Source of the DNA: Coprinellus micaceus
Taxonomy: Eukaryota; Basidiomycota; Agaricomycetes; Agaricales; Psathyrellaceae
DNA length: 64,000 nt
Direction: 5' to 3'
NCBI GenBank assembly: GCA_951394405.1
Contig: OX596342.1
Span: 2,232,001 to 2,296,000, forward strand
Both the position numbers and the translations under genes were made by a program. Under the pieces are notes generated by a model, which was not told the origin of the DNA, did no database searches, and saw only the letters and a program-made list of their open reading frames with translations. Of this stretch, positions 11,026 to 21,193 are shown one piece after another (the stretch's first letter is position 1; each line of letters opens with the position of its first letter).

Positions 11026-12356
11026 CGTATGGGATGGTGGAGATAGGGCACTTCCGTTGTGCCCTCAGCTGTACACCTTTAAAGGGACGGTCACACCGCC
11101 TTCCCTCCATTGAATACTCGGCACAGATTCCTTCTCCCGGAGGGATGCTTTGCAGCTCCCACACGGTACTAGGAAAGGCGCGGCTCACAAGGTCATCACT
11201 GGGGAAGAACTCACGGCGTCTTCAAGAGTATGAAGATTATCCGAAGTTGACCAGCAAGAATACTGAGGTCTGAGATATTACCTCAGGAATTTCTCCAGAG
11301 CTGTGAAAAGCAACCACACAGTCATTGGACTTGTATTTCGAAGAAGAAACGAAGTGGACTCTGCCTCGAGGTCAGGGGCCTTCGATGCACAATACCCATC
11401 TAATAGAAGACGAAGATACCAGACGTATAAGGTCTTCATACATTCCGTTCGACGGTCGCTGGAGGAAGAAACGACGCTCTTCCTCGGATTCTCTTTAACG
11501 CCCTTGATCGGAGGAGCCCTTGAACCAGTACTTACAGGGAAATATAATTTATTGTTTAATCGTACGTTTCTCTGTGTTTTGAGGGGCAGAAGGCGTGTTG
11601 AATCGAGGCAGAGGCAGAGAGGAGTCAGGGTCTTATTCAAACTCCGCAGGACTAACCCTAACCTTGCGGGTCGGCTTGTCGCAGTGTCGTGACGAGCGCT
11701 TACTGCAGTTGTACCCAACCTTCAAGTTGTTGACCAGGCTGGAGTCGCCCGCAGAGGGAGACCTCACGTTCTCTCATCTGCTAAGCGATTCAGAATTAAT
11801 AAAAAGTAGGTACCTTTCATCCTACAGTGCCGTCCGGAACGATGACCTAGCTTTCTCGGATAGTCTTTTTGCAAGTTTTGGGGGTGGGGTTGGCCTTGCC
11901 CACCTCCCCGACGCTTGGGGGCCACCCCGAGGGGCGAATGAGTGGACGAGTGTTTGCTAAAATAGTTGACAAATGAGGGACGAACTCTCCACGAACGACC
12001 AATTCAGGCAGAGTGGTGTCAGACATTCGTTCGGCGAGGGTCGGCCAGACACACCACCCTGGAACGCCTATGCCCCCACTTCGGCAAACCGGGCTCGCAG
12101 CAAAAGTCTATGATACACCAGACATTTCACCTCGTCATGGGTCGTCATACGGGGGCCTCCCATTAACCGATCCTCCGTGCTGGTAATCCGGAGTCGTCTT
12201 AAACATCTCGATGAGTCGGTATAAAATCTCGATGAGTCGGTATAAAATCTGTGCACCCCCGTCTCAGTCGCGGTTTTCTTGCCTTTTCTTCCTATCCCGC
12301 TCTTCTATTTCTCTGCCCATTCGCAATCTTTCCTCGACGACCGCCGACCTGTCATC
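11026..12356. other. divergent promoter region between the CE15 and FAS1-protein genes
   Basis: No gene recognized. It holds the duplicated TATA unit of the FAS1 gene (separate entry) and AT-richer sequence around 11530-11570. ORFs at 11278-11960 overlap on both strands without family-like content. Confidence 0.45.
12205..12250 (+). repeat. 21-bp tandem repeat carrying a TATA box, 2.2 copies
   Basis: The unit ATCTCGATGAGTCGGTATAAA occurs at 12205-12225 and again at 12226-12246, followed by ATCT of a third copy. Each copy contains TATAAA, so the downstream FAS1 gene has two exact TATA boxes 21 bp apart, about 110-130 bp before its ATG. Confidence 0.9.
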
Positions 12357-14207
12357 ATGGTTTCCCCATTGGCCCTCCCCGCCTCCGTCGCCCTCTCTTT
12401 GCTCCCTTTCCTCCCTCATCTGAAGGCCCAGACTCCGACCGATAACTCGTCGTCGAACACCATTTTGCAGGAGTTGACTGCCTACCTCAACGATTCTGGG
12501 TACACCAGCCTGTCGACCGCTCTCTCCGAGTCTAATCAATCCGATTGGGTCTCCCAGTTGTCTCAGGGGACCTGGACCTTGTTTGCTCCGACGAACCAAG
12601 GGTGTGCGTATCTTCGCCCTCAATTCCGCGCTGCCCATTAAATCCCGCTCAGTTTCACAAGCTCCTCAAAACGTCGCGAGCAACGCTACCCTCCTCGCCG
12701 AACACCTTTCGTATCACTTCGTCTTCGGCAACCAGCAGAATACGAGCGCAGACGGCACGCGTCACGGCGGAGGCGGTGGTGGGGGAGGAGGGGGAGGGGG
12801 AGGCAGTCAGTCCAGTGGAGGGAGCCAATCGACCACGTCCGCCCCTTCTTCCCAGACTTCGAGCACCTCTCAATCTCAGGGGGGTCAGCCTGAGTTCTCG
12901 ACGCAGGCCACAAATTTCCGGTACTGGAAGCGCTCCTGGAACCCCTTCGTTCACCACTTCCAAGCTGAGGGTAGCGGCGCCCAGCTCTCCTCTGGTATCT
13001 ACCCCAACGTCACCCTGGGTCGCACCCTTCTCAATGCTACCGACCTCGTTCAGCTCGAAGGGGGCAAGAACCAGGTCATCGCGTGGACTCGTTCGGGTGA
13101 GGATGGCAATGTGACGGTCTTGAACCAAGCGTGAGTCCCCTTCCCGCCTGCTGCCCCGCATCGACCCTAACCTCTCTACGGTTTCAGACCCAACGTAACC
13201 GTCAACAACGCAACCCAGTGGCGAAACTTCTTCATTGTCGAGATTAACGGCGTCCTCATTCCCCCTGGTAACTTGACCACTGCCCTCCAGGCCACGAACG
13301 CGACCGACTTGTTGAAATTCGGCAACCAGGTTCAGGTTCCGGCCGCGAACGGTACGAATATCAGCGCCATTGAGCTCCTCCAGGAGCAGGCGCGCGGCTT
13401 TACCTTCTTCGCGCCGACGGACCAGGCGTTCGATTGCCAAGGCAATGCCGCCTTGGAGGCCATGCAGGGTAACCAAACTGCCATTACTGACGCCCTTTTG
13501 AACCACGTACGCCTATGCCTTCCCGCTCTCAGTGTCTCCCGTCTAACCATGTTCACTTCGATCAGTACGTGAACGGATCTACCCTTTACTCGCCTAACTT
13601 GGAAGAGATCGCTGGCAACTCATCCTCGGGCTCCGCCCAGCAAACCGTGATCAGCGCTGGAGGACAGCCCTTCACCTTCAACTACAACCAAACCGGTCTC
13701 TTCGTGAGCAACGGCAACGGCACTGAGGCGCAAGTCGTGCGACCGGATGTGCTCGTCGAGAACGGCGTCGTGCACATTATCGACCATGTTCTCTTCAATT
13801 CCGATTCCAACCCCTCCGCTGCTAGCGCCGCGTACGTCCCTCGGTCGTTTTTTTCTGGCGTTGTCCTGACTTCGTGTTTCCCCAGCTTCTCTTCTGCCTC
13901 GGCTGCAGCTACGCAGACCTCCACCGACACCCAAGCCGTCGGCATTCTCCCCATGCCCGCTGGCACCCAGACTCAATCCGGTGCTGGTGGTCAAAGGAGC
14001 TCTGCTTCTATGACCTCGACCGCTGCGGGCGGAGGCCAGTCTGGCCAATCCAGCGCTTCGCAGTCGCAGTCGCAGCAGTCACAGTCGTCCACTCAGTCCG
14101 GATCTCAGCCCTCTCAATCCGGCGGAGGGGGCGGCGGAGGTCAGTCCACCCAATCCACTAGTTCCAGTGCGACTCCTTCTGCATTCCGCTTCCGTCGCGG
14201 TGTCTAA
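12357..14207 (+). CDS. secreted protein with two fasciclin (FAS1) domains
   Basis: Exons 12357-12603, 12653-13130, 13188-13506, 13566-13831 and 13886-14207 give 543 residues. There is an N-terminal signal peptide (SPLALPASVALSLLPFLPHLKA). FAS1 domain 1 has TWTLFAPTNQGF. Domain 2 has GFTFFAPTDQAF, ITDALLNHYVNGSTLYS and the closing H-box-like ENGVVHIIDHVLF. Domain 1 is split by a run of 13 glycines and a Ser/Gln-rich insert after its YHF motif. The tail of about 100 residues is Ser/Gln/Gly-rich and ends RFRRGV, with no hydrophobic GPI signal. FAS1 proteins act in cell adhesion and wall contacts. Many NxS/T sites suggest glycosylation. The last intron (13832-13885) is 54 nt and in frame, so it could be retained without breaking the protein. 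Confidence 0.88.
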
Positions 14208-14305
14208 TTTATTCAGCTCGCAATGAACTTTTGAAGTGAAGAAGACCCCTTGTATTGGATTTTGTACTTGTACTATTTACTGCTAAACGCTGCTACTAAC
14301 TACGT

Positions 14306-15842
14306 ATGGCACGAATAGCGGGAAAAAACCTCGCCGGATAACAAGGGAAAATAATGCATGTTCGAACTGGTACATCGGGGGCGGAGGTACACCCTCGAAA
14401 CGCAAAGGGAACATTGGAAGATCAGGAGTGGTACGACCCTTGTTGGTTAATGGTACATGCTACTATTTTGTGTGGTACATGATGTCCATACCGAGCCCGT
14501 ACATCCTAAACGTTTGTAGGTCATAGTTATGTGGGACAGTCAGCTCAGAGCTGCCTGAGAGTTTCGGCCAAGCCCCAAACGGGAGGTTACGCACGGCGGT
14601 GTCGGACTAGACGCCGGTACGAGCAGTCGCACTTGATTCAGGAGCTGCTGTAGCCTTCCTCTTCTCTTCACCCGTTACAACCTGCGGGTACGCTCGACTT
14701 GCCTCGGTTACACCTAAAACCCTACTCAATCCCGATAGCACCTTAAGTCAACATATATTATACCTCGCCGATGATGACCCCATCGCTAGTCGTCCTTGTA
14801 GGCGTCTCCGAGCGACATTGCCATCAAATTCGCTGTCTCCTACCAATGACCGACCTTTGCGGTCTACTCGTATCCACTCTGTTCCTGATCATTCGGGGTC
14901 TCCGAGGGCATATACGAGACAAAGTCAGTTCGCACCTACTTATTCCAGCCCGCCTGGACGGACCGCGTGGCGTGTGTGTCCGTTCCTCCACCCCATCCAC
15001 ACTACCGCACTATCCATTGCGCTGTCTCGCGTTCCCTCCTCCTCCTACCCTTCCTCACGAACGCTAAGCGCTTCCCTATGCTCGCCGTTTCTCTCCTCTT
15101 ATCCTCGAACGTACGAGCTCAAGGGAAATGGCCTGATCGCAGGTCGTTGTCAGAAGGCGTCGGAGCAGTGTGTTTTGATGATCGAGCTGAGTCGAGGAAG
15201 GGAGCGAGGCGATACCCAGCGACGCTGCAATTCTTATTCAGTGTGAACCACGCTCCGGAAAGATAGGTTCGGTCGTGGGCGTTTGCCTCGACCTGAAGAC
15301 TGTCGGGCACATGGTAGAAAGTGGTGGTGGAGTAGTCCAGACTCGGAGTGGACCTACTCGGGCACGCTCCCTTGTGAGGCTGGGCCAGCTGCTGAGCACC
15401 TCGGTATAGCGTCGAGGGCAAGGTGTGGTATCGTTGGCATCTACATTAGGTGGATATCCTAATCTGATGGCAGCTATCGTGATGCTGGTGTGTTGGGCGC
15501 CTAAGCGCCCAGGCACAGTGGGAGAGAGGTGGAGGGAGCCGAGAGGACGCAGGATGTTATCATGTATTCAACCAAAAATCTCCCAATGAATCTAACATTC
15601 ACTTCAATTCTAATGTGCCAAACATCGAAGAATGGCTGTACCACGCCTCAGGACTTCAGTGAGGCCATGTCCCTCCGCCGGGATCATGTACCAAATGATG
15701 TGTTGGGTGTGTACCATCGCAAACATGTACCCGTTGAAACACATGCAGCATTCCTCTGGTGATTGACCAAGCATGTACTTGAACAGACGCACATATGGCA
15801 CCGTTGTCCCATCTTAGAGTTTTTTCCCGCTATTCGTTCCAT
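14306..15842. mobile_element. 1.54-kb hAT-like TIR element, non-autonomous
   Basis: The left terminus ATGGCACGAATAGCGGGAAA is mirrored at the right end as ATGGAACGAATAGCGGGAAA on the opposite strand. ACGAATAGCGGGAAAAAAC is identical at both ends. Flanks are AACTACGT (14298-14305) and AACTACGC (15843-15850), a 7/8 match compatible with an 8-bp hAT target duplication. Subterminal GGTACA motifs cluster at both ends, as transposase-binding repeats do in hAT elements. No transposase-like ORF is visible. The element lies between the convergent FAS1 and dioxygenase genes, 87 bp past the latter's stop. Confidence 0.75.
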
Positions 15843-15928
15843 AACTACGCTTGTAATGACTGCGCTCCGTTAATACAGACATTCTGCTCATCATCGGAAG
15901 GGATCGAAGTGGAATTGAATCGCAGTGT

Positions 15929-17270
15929 TCAAGCAGTTGGGGCTTCCGCCAGTGGGGTTAATCGTACAGCATGTCGTCGGAAGGTGGGGCTGAAGTCGGG
16001 GGTCGCTGAGTGCACCGTTACCCGGTTATCCTGCATTCCATTTGGTTAACTCCCAATGAACGGCGGCGAGGGCTGAACCAACACGTACCCAGACAACAAC
16101 AGTTCCAGGCTCGTATCGAGCGCGGATTTGGAAGTCGGCACCCTTTGCGATGTGGTCGTAGAGGAATTTGAGCAGCGCGTCCGATTCTTCCTGCTTGAAG
16201 CCGACGATGCGGCGAGTGAAGCCTTGGTTGACGTAGAGCGCCTTCTCCTTGGTCACAGGGTGCGTTCGGACGATGGGGTGCTAGACTCGAGGTAAGCCTC
16301 ACAAACAAAATTCCACGTAGAAAGGCGGCGAACCTCGAACTCGGTTGGCGCACGACGAGTGGGCCCACCAAGACGCTTCGACACCTCTACCTGTGCGACA
16401 CCGGAATGCACAGCACGGAGACCCTCCAATCGCTTCTGGAACTCGGGTGAAAGCCTGTTATAGGCTTCGACTTGAGACCCAAAGAGGGTGTCGCCGCCGA
16501 CCTCAGGCTGTTCGAGGATGAAGAAGAATGTCGTCCCAGCAGGCTGCCTCTCAAACGAGACGTCAGAGTGCCAGCTGGTGTGGTTGAGGCGGTCGCTGCC
16601 GAAGTAGTCTTTGAAGAACTCGTGCTTGACATCGCGATAGACGACGTGGAATTCAGGGTAGCCCTTCACATTCCCGGAAGTAACGTGGTGATGGATGGGG
16701 CCAAAGTACCTTCGTGCCCAGATGAGTGTCGATTCTGGGAAGCGTTAGAGAAAGTGGCTTACTTGGCGATTTCGATCTGGCGATCTGGGCCAATGTCCTT
16801 GAAGTCCTGGTCCCGGAAGATCACAACCTTCCTCTCAGCAGTGTAGAGCGCAAGTTCATCCAAACCCTCCTTGGAGAGCTGAGAGATCTGGACACCACGA
16901 ATCTCGGTTCCAAGGTAAGGGCTGATGTGAGAAACTTGAGTGTCCTTGGTGAGCAGGTTGGGCTTCGCAGGGTTCGCTCGGTGGCCCGGGTCTGAGTGCT
17001 CTGAACAGCTAATCAGGGTCGATATGGGGTGCAGTGAGAAACCCACGTACCGAACACCTCAATTGGGGGCTCCTTCTCGTTTACGTCGAAGTAGGGGGCG
17101 TAGAACGGGTAAGATGGACCCTGTAGATAGGACGAACCAGGGAGTAAGCGTCATGCATTGAAGCGGTAGTGAACTGAGCCAATCACCTTGTCCTCCACCT
17201 TGTTGACGGGAAGTTTGGTAGACGAGTACTGGCCCTCGACGGGCTTGATATCAGCGACAGATGGGGCCAT
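15929..17270 (-). CDS. Fe(II)/2-oxoglutarate-dependent sulfonate dioxygenase (TauD/JLP1 family), copy 1
   Basis: Exons (minus) 17270-17187, 17120-17051, 17000-16763, 16709-16334, 16280-16089 and 16030-15929 give 353 residues. The family oxidizes taurine or other sulfonates with 2-oxoglutarate and O2 to release sulfite. The iron site is TSWHSDVSFE (HxD), with the distal histidine in DNRVTVHSATPDF. GTELRGVQIS-like and RYEPGTVVVW segments are also typical. The C-terminus is FRRHAVRLTPLAEAPTA. One intron (16281-16333) has a GTTCGC donor and is absent from copy 2. A minus-strand TATATATAAA lies at 17332-17341, about 65 bp upstream of the ATG. It is a tandem paralogue of the next gene and shares a stretch of more than 30 identical residues with it around GGDTLFGSQVEAYNRLSPEF. 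Confidence 0.93.
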
Positions 17271-17886
17271 TTGGGGAGGGCGTTTATGAATGAGATGCAC
17301 AATGAAGAACCAAATGTCGAGGCTTTGAATTTATATATACACCCCAGGCGGGCAATTGTGTGATTCTGACAGTCATATTCGACAATCCGCGGTGTCGTTG
17401 CCGAGCTGGTAGGGACCCGGAAATGCGGCCAGGCAACACGACATATTGACTCATGAGATGGCCCTATTAGTTGGTTCCGAGCGTCAGATGATGCTCTAGT
17501 CGACAACGCAAGGAGAACATACCGCGGGGTAAAATGATGTGTTCGGAAGCTTGGATGGCGCCACTCAACATCGTCCAGAAACGAGCCTCGGATGAACTTC
17601 CGACCTCTTCTAGGAATGCTTGAACAGACATTCGGATGGTGCATCTCTTCATCGCTATGCTGGATATCCGAAAGGTCTTGATGATGGTTGAGGTCAAAGC
17701 TTTGAATTCGAATTAATCCCATTGGACGGCGTAACCGCTTAAGCGCCCGTCACGACACGTGTGCACAGGGAACATCCGAGTTGTCCGTCGTTTACGCCGC
17801 TTCGAGATTGCAATTGCGAGAAGGTTGGGTACATTCGTGACTACACGCTACTCATATCGTACATTCGACTATTTGCTTGAGAGAGA
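17271..17886. other. spacer between the two dioxygenase genes
   Basis: Promoter of copy 1 (TATA at 17332-17341, minus strand). Holds one TTAAGCGCCCG motif at 17739-17749. A minus-strand ORF here (17183-17722) is a shadow across the promoter. No gene is supported. Confidence 0.5.
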
Positions 17887-19217
17887 TCAGGCCTCGAGCT
17901 TGCCCTCAACGGGTACCTCGGCCTGAGGGGTCAACCTCACGGCGTGCCTCCGGTGCTCAGCGCCAAAGTCAGGGTTAACAGAATGAACGGTGACACGGTT
18001 GTCCTAGACGAAGTGATGAGTGACCGATGATAAAGTTAGCGAGGAGACGCTTACCCAAACCACAACGGTGCCAGGCTCATATCGAGCGCGGATCTGGAAG
18101 TCGGCACCCTTGGCAATATGGTCGAACAGGAACTTGAGCAAAAAATCGGACTCTTCCTTCTTGAAGCCGACGATATGAGTAGTGAATCCTTCGTTGACGA
18201 ACAAGGCCTTCTCGCCGGTGACGGGATGGACACGAACGATGGGGTGCTCGGTTTCGACAGGCTCGCGCCTCACGATGCTACCCTTCTTCCTCGAGTACTC
18301 CGCCTGGTGAACCCCCGAATGGACAGCGCGCAGACCCTCGAGGCGTTTCTGGAACTCGGGAGAAAGGCGGTTGTAGGCTTCGACCTGAGACCCGAACAGA
18401 GTGTCTCCGCCGACGGGGGGTTGATCGAGGATGAAGAAGAAGGTCGTTCCGGCGGGTTGTTTCTCGTAGGTGACGTCCGAATGCCACCCGATCTTGGTGA
18501 CGCGGTCGCCGCCGTAGTAGTCCTTGAAGAAGGAGAAGGTCTTGGGGTCGAAGTAGACGACGTGGAACTCGGGGAAGCCCTTGACGTTGCCAGAAGTCGG
18601 GTGACGCTGAATGGGCCCAAAGTGCCTAAGGGGTTCACAGGTGGTGAGTATGGCGCTTTGACAGCGGAAAATATAGCACACCTCGCGATTTCAACTTGAC
18701 GCTCGTAAGAGAGGTCTTTGAAGTCTTGGTCCCTGAAGAGGAGCACCTTCCGCTCGGCGGTGTAGAGCGCCAGTTCATTCAGGCCCTCCTTGGAGAGCTG
18801 CGAGATCTGGACACCGCGAAGCTCCGTCCCAAGGTATGGGCTGATGTGGGAAATCTTGGTGTTCTCGTTGAGGAGGTTCGGCTTGGCGGGGTCCGCGAGG
18901 AGGCCAACATCAGAGTGTTCTGTGAGACGAGTAAGTACATTGTCCCGGGCTAAGTCACGGCGGAGAAACGCACCGAAAAGCTCGAGAGGGCCCCATTTCT
19001 CCTCGGGGTCGAAGTAGGGGAGATAGCCGGGGTATGACGGTCCCTGTCGTGCATGGAAATGAGGGTAAATTCACAGAGATACGGTGATGGGACGTACCGG
19101 ATCGGCCTTCTCAGCCTCTGGGGCCTGGTTGGTCAGCTTGAGCTGGGCGATGTTGTCAACAACTTTGTCGACGGTTTCGCCGGCGGTGGACTTGATATCG
19201 GCGACAGAAGGAGCCAT
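17887..19217 (-). CDS. Fe(II)/2-oxoglutarate-dependent sulfonate dioxygenase (TauD/JLP1 family), copy 2
   Basis: Exons (minus) 19217-19098, 19043-18974, 18919-18682, 18625-18055 and 18003-17887 give 371 residues. The iron ligands are in KIGWHSDVTYEKQ (HxD) and DNRVTVHSVNPDF. GDTLFGSQVEAYNRLSPEFQ and RYEPGTVVVW match copy 1. It has one intron fewer than copy 1, because the coding sequence runs unbroken through EHPIVRVHPVTGEKALF. The N-terminus is longer (MAPSVADIKSTAGETVDKVV) and the C-terminus ends EVPVEGKLEA. A minus-strand TATAAATA at about 19287-19294 is 70 bp upstream of the ATG. The arrangement implies a local duplication with later divergence at the N-terminus. Confidence 0.93.
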
Positions 19218-19564
19218 TGTGGGAGTCGGTGGTGAGCTGAGTCTAGGGGGGATTGACGATACCTTCGTGTTTCGTTCCACCGTTCGTATTTATAGCCGAA
19301 GGAGGCCAGGAAGGCTACCCGAAGCATCGTCCAATATGTCGGAGAGAAGACGCGATCGTGTAAAGGTAGAGTCAATGGGAGCATTGGCTGGGCACATCCC
19401 GGTGGGAGTGATACAGATCACGCTCTATATTTGTGCGATGACGCGAGTCAGGTTTAAATGGTTGAAAGAAGGGCTAACGGAGGGCTAACCGTTCGTAGAA
19501 ATTGACGAGTATTTTTTTCTGGAATGTATTGGAGAATTGCGGTCGGATGGCGTTGGCATGCCAG
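19218..19564. other. promoter of dioxygenase copy 2
   Basis: Contains TATAAATA (minus strand, about 19287-19294). No gene seen. Confidence 0.45.
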
Positions 19565-20480
19565 AGCCTATGGCCATAGCGATGGTTCGGGTTGAATGAT
19601 CAAGTTTAGCGCCCACGTTTCGGAGTACCTCGTGGTATGACACGTCCAAATCGGCGACTTCTCCATGATACGACTCCAGTTGCTCCCAAAGGAGGTAGAC
19701 TTGGAAATGGGGTTCGGTGAACGACCGTCGAGCATCGGGGGAGTCGAAAAGGAAGTGCTTGAGTTGGGGTGCGTCGGAAAAGAAGTCGATGACCTTTGTT
19801 TCCTCTGCTTGGAGGTGGAGGCTGGGCGAATGCCGAGGCTCAGAGTGGTGAGAGCGTGCAGGTCGTGGCGAATTGGGGAGAGGTGGTAGAACATATCCGC
19901 GGGTATGGAGAAGTTCCCAGCCCCCCAGCGATGCGAGCCTGTGACAAGCCGCATGAGCACCGCGACTGCAGCAGGATCCTGAACACCTCCAACACCGTGA
20001 TGGTAAGTGAATGGGAATGAAAACGATCGCGCCACCGATCTGGTGAGGTAAATGTCCAGACGCCGTTCCATGAAACTGGTGCTGTATTTCACTGGCACAT
20101 TGAGTTTCCCATCGAAGGCGAACAGCGGGAATATGGTCCAGAAATTAGGCTCGGCGTTGATTGTTGAATATTCGAGAAACTCTGCTAAGCCTTTGCATCG
20201 CTACTTCGCGCGCATTATTTGTGTTGTTCAGGTTCTGAAGTACGAGTTCGAAGACCCAGGCCCATATTTCGGCTGGAACAAGTCGAACACTGGATAGTTG
20301 GGCGTAGAGCTGAACAAGCTTGTTGAAGGTCTTCTTCGCCCTCTCAGGAACGAAGTGTGGTTCCCAGCTGCGGCGTGGATCGTACCGAAGCCCAGTAACC
20401 CCGTGGAATTTGCTCTCTAGCTTTCGAATCTCCTGCTGGATGAGGGCCCTCTCCTAGTGGACCCAAGCCGCCGATGCAGG
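19565..20480 (-). pseudogene. degraded F-box-type protein gene
   Basis: Read on the minus strand, the segment carries an F-box-like helix pair (LVQLYAQLSSVRLVPAEIW, AWVFELVLQNL, LSRVSRIFNNQ). Downstream comes the repeat-like region seen in agaricomycete F-box proteins (LDIYLTRSVARSFSFPF, VLMRLVTGSHRWGAGNFSIP, LHALTTLSLGIRP). Continuing requires a frame change to LEAEETKVIDFFSDAPQLK. In-frame stops occur just upstream (VH-stop-ERALIQ) and after NNQRRA. Two stops and at least one frameshift make a functional product unlikely. Such genes form large, fast-evolving families in these fungi. An intact F-box gene lies 3 kb away but is not an obvious direct copy. Confidence 0.65.
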
Positions 20481-21193
20481 CTCAGGGGAAACTTCCATGA
20501 AGTCATGGGGCCTGGAGGGAGGAAGGCCGAACGTTTTGGCTGAGCCCAACGAGATCTGGGTGGTACAGGTCAAGAAGCGATGGAACATCGGTAACGCCAC
20601 GGCCCGCATCACATAGCAAGTCGCACGACCATAAAGGTACCTGTGGTCAACTTAAAGTCTGTGCAAAGAACTACCATGGTCCCCCATGTTCAATGCCTCT
20701 TTCTTGTATACCAGCTGAAACAGCGTCATCCATTGAGCAAGGCTTCCGCCATCGATGCTAGTCGTGGTCATATCCATCCCACCTTCACCAGGTGCTGGGA
20801 CGCATAAACCGAGCTAATACCCATCTGCAAGAGGGCAAGGAACCCAACTCAACTGTAACCGCCAAGATTGAGGGATTGATGTAGTCAGCGCTTTCCTCCC
20901 CACAGCTCCTCGCATCGGTACACAGTCGAAAGTTCTAGCCAAGTTCTAGCGCCACAGGTAGAACGGTTGTACTTCCGGCTTCTCCCTTGCGCCTTCTTGC
21001 GCCAAGTTGCTGTACACTGTTCAGGATACCATATATTGCCCAGGTATCAGAGCATCTTACTCCCCTATCTTATTGAAACCAACAGCACTTCCACTGACGC
21101 CATTTTAATACGGCATGGCGGCGTTCGGGCTCGGAGTACATATTTATACAGCTCGACGAACGAGGCAACTCCGAGTCCGCGTTCCCTTTAGCC
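20481..21193. other. intergenic region upstream of the flavin monooxygenase gene
   Basis: Perhaps includes more of the decayed F-box gene at its left. A TATA-like ATATTTATAC near 21140-21150 sits about 50 bp before the monooxygenase ATG. No other feature recognized. Confidence 0.4.

Noticed and set aside
11650..11662. Telomere-like CTAACCCTAACC
   Set aside because: Only two units; too short to call an interstitial telomere.
12655..13506. 283-residue minus-strand ORF over the FAS1 gene
   Set aside because: The plus strand carries clear FAS1 motifs, signal peptide and introns; the antisense frame is a codon-bias artefact.
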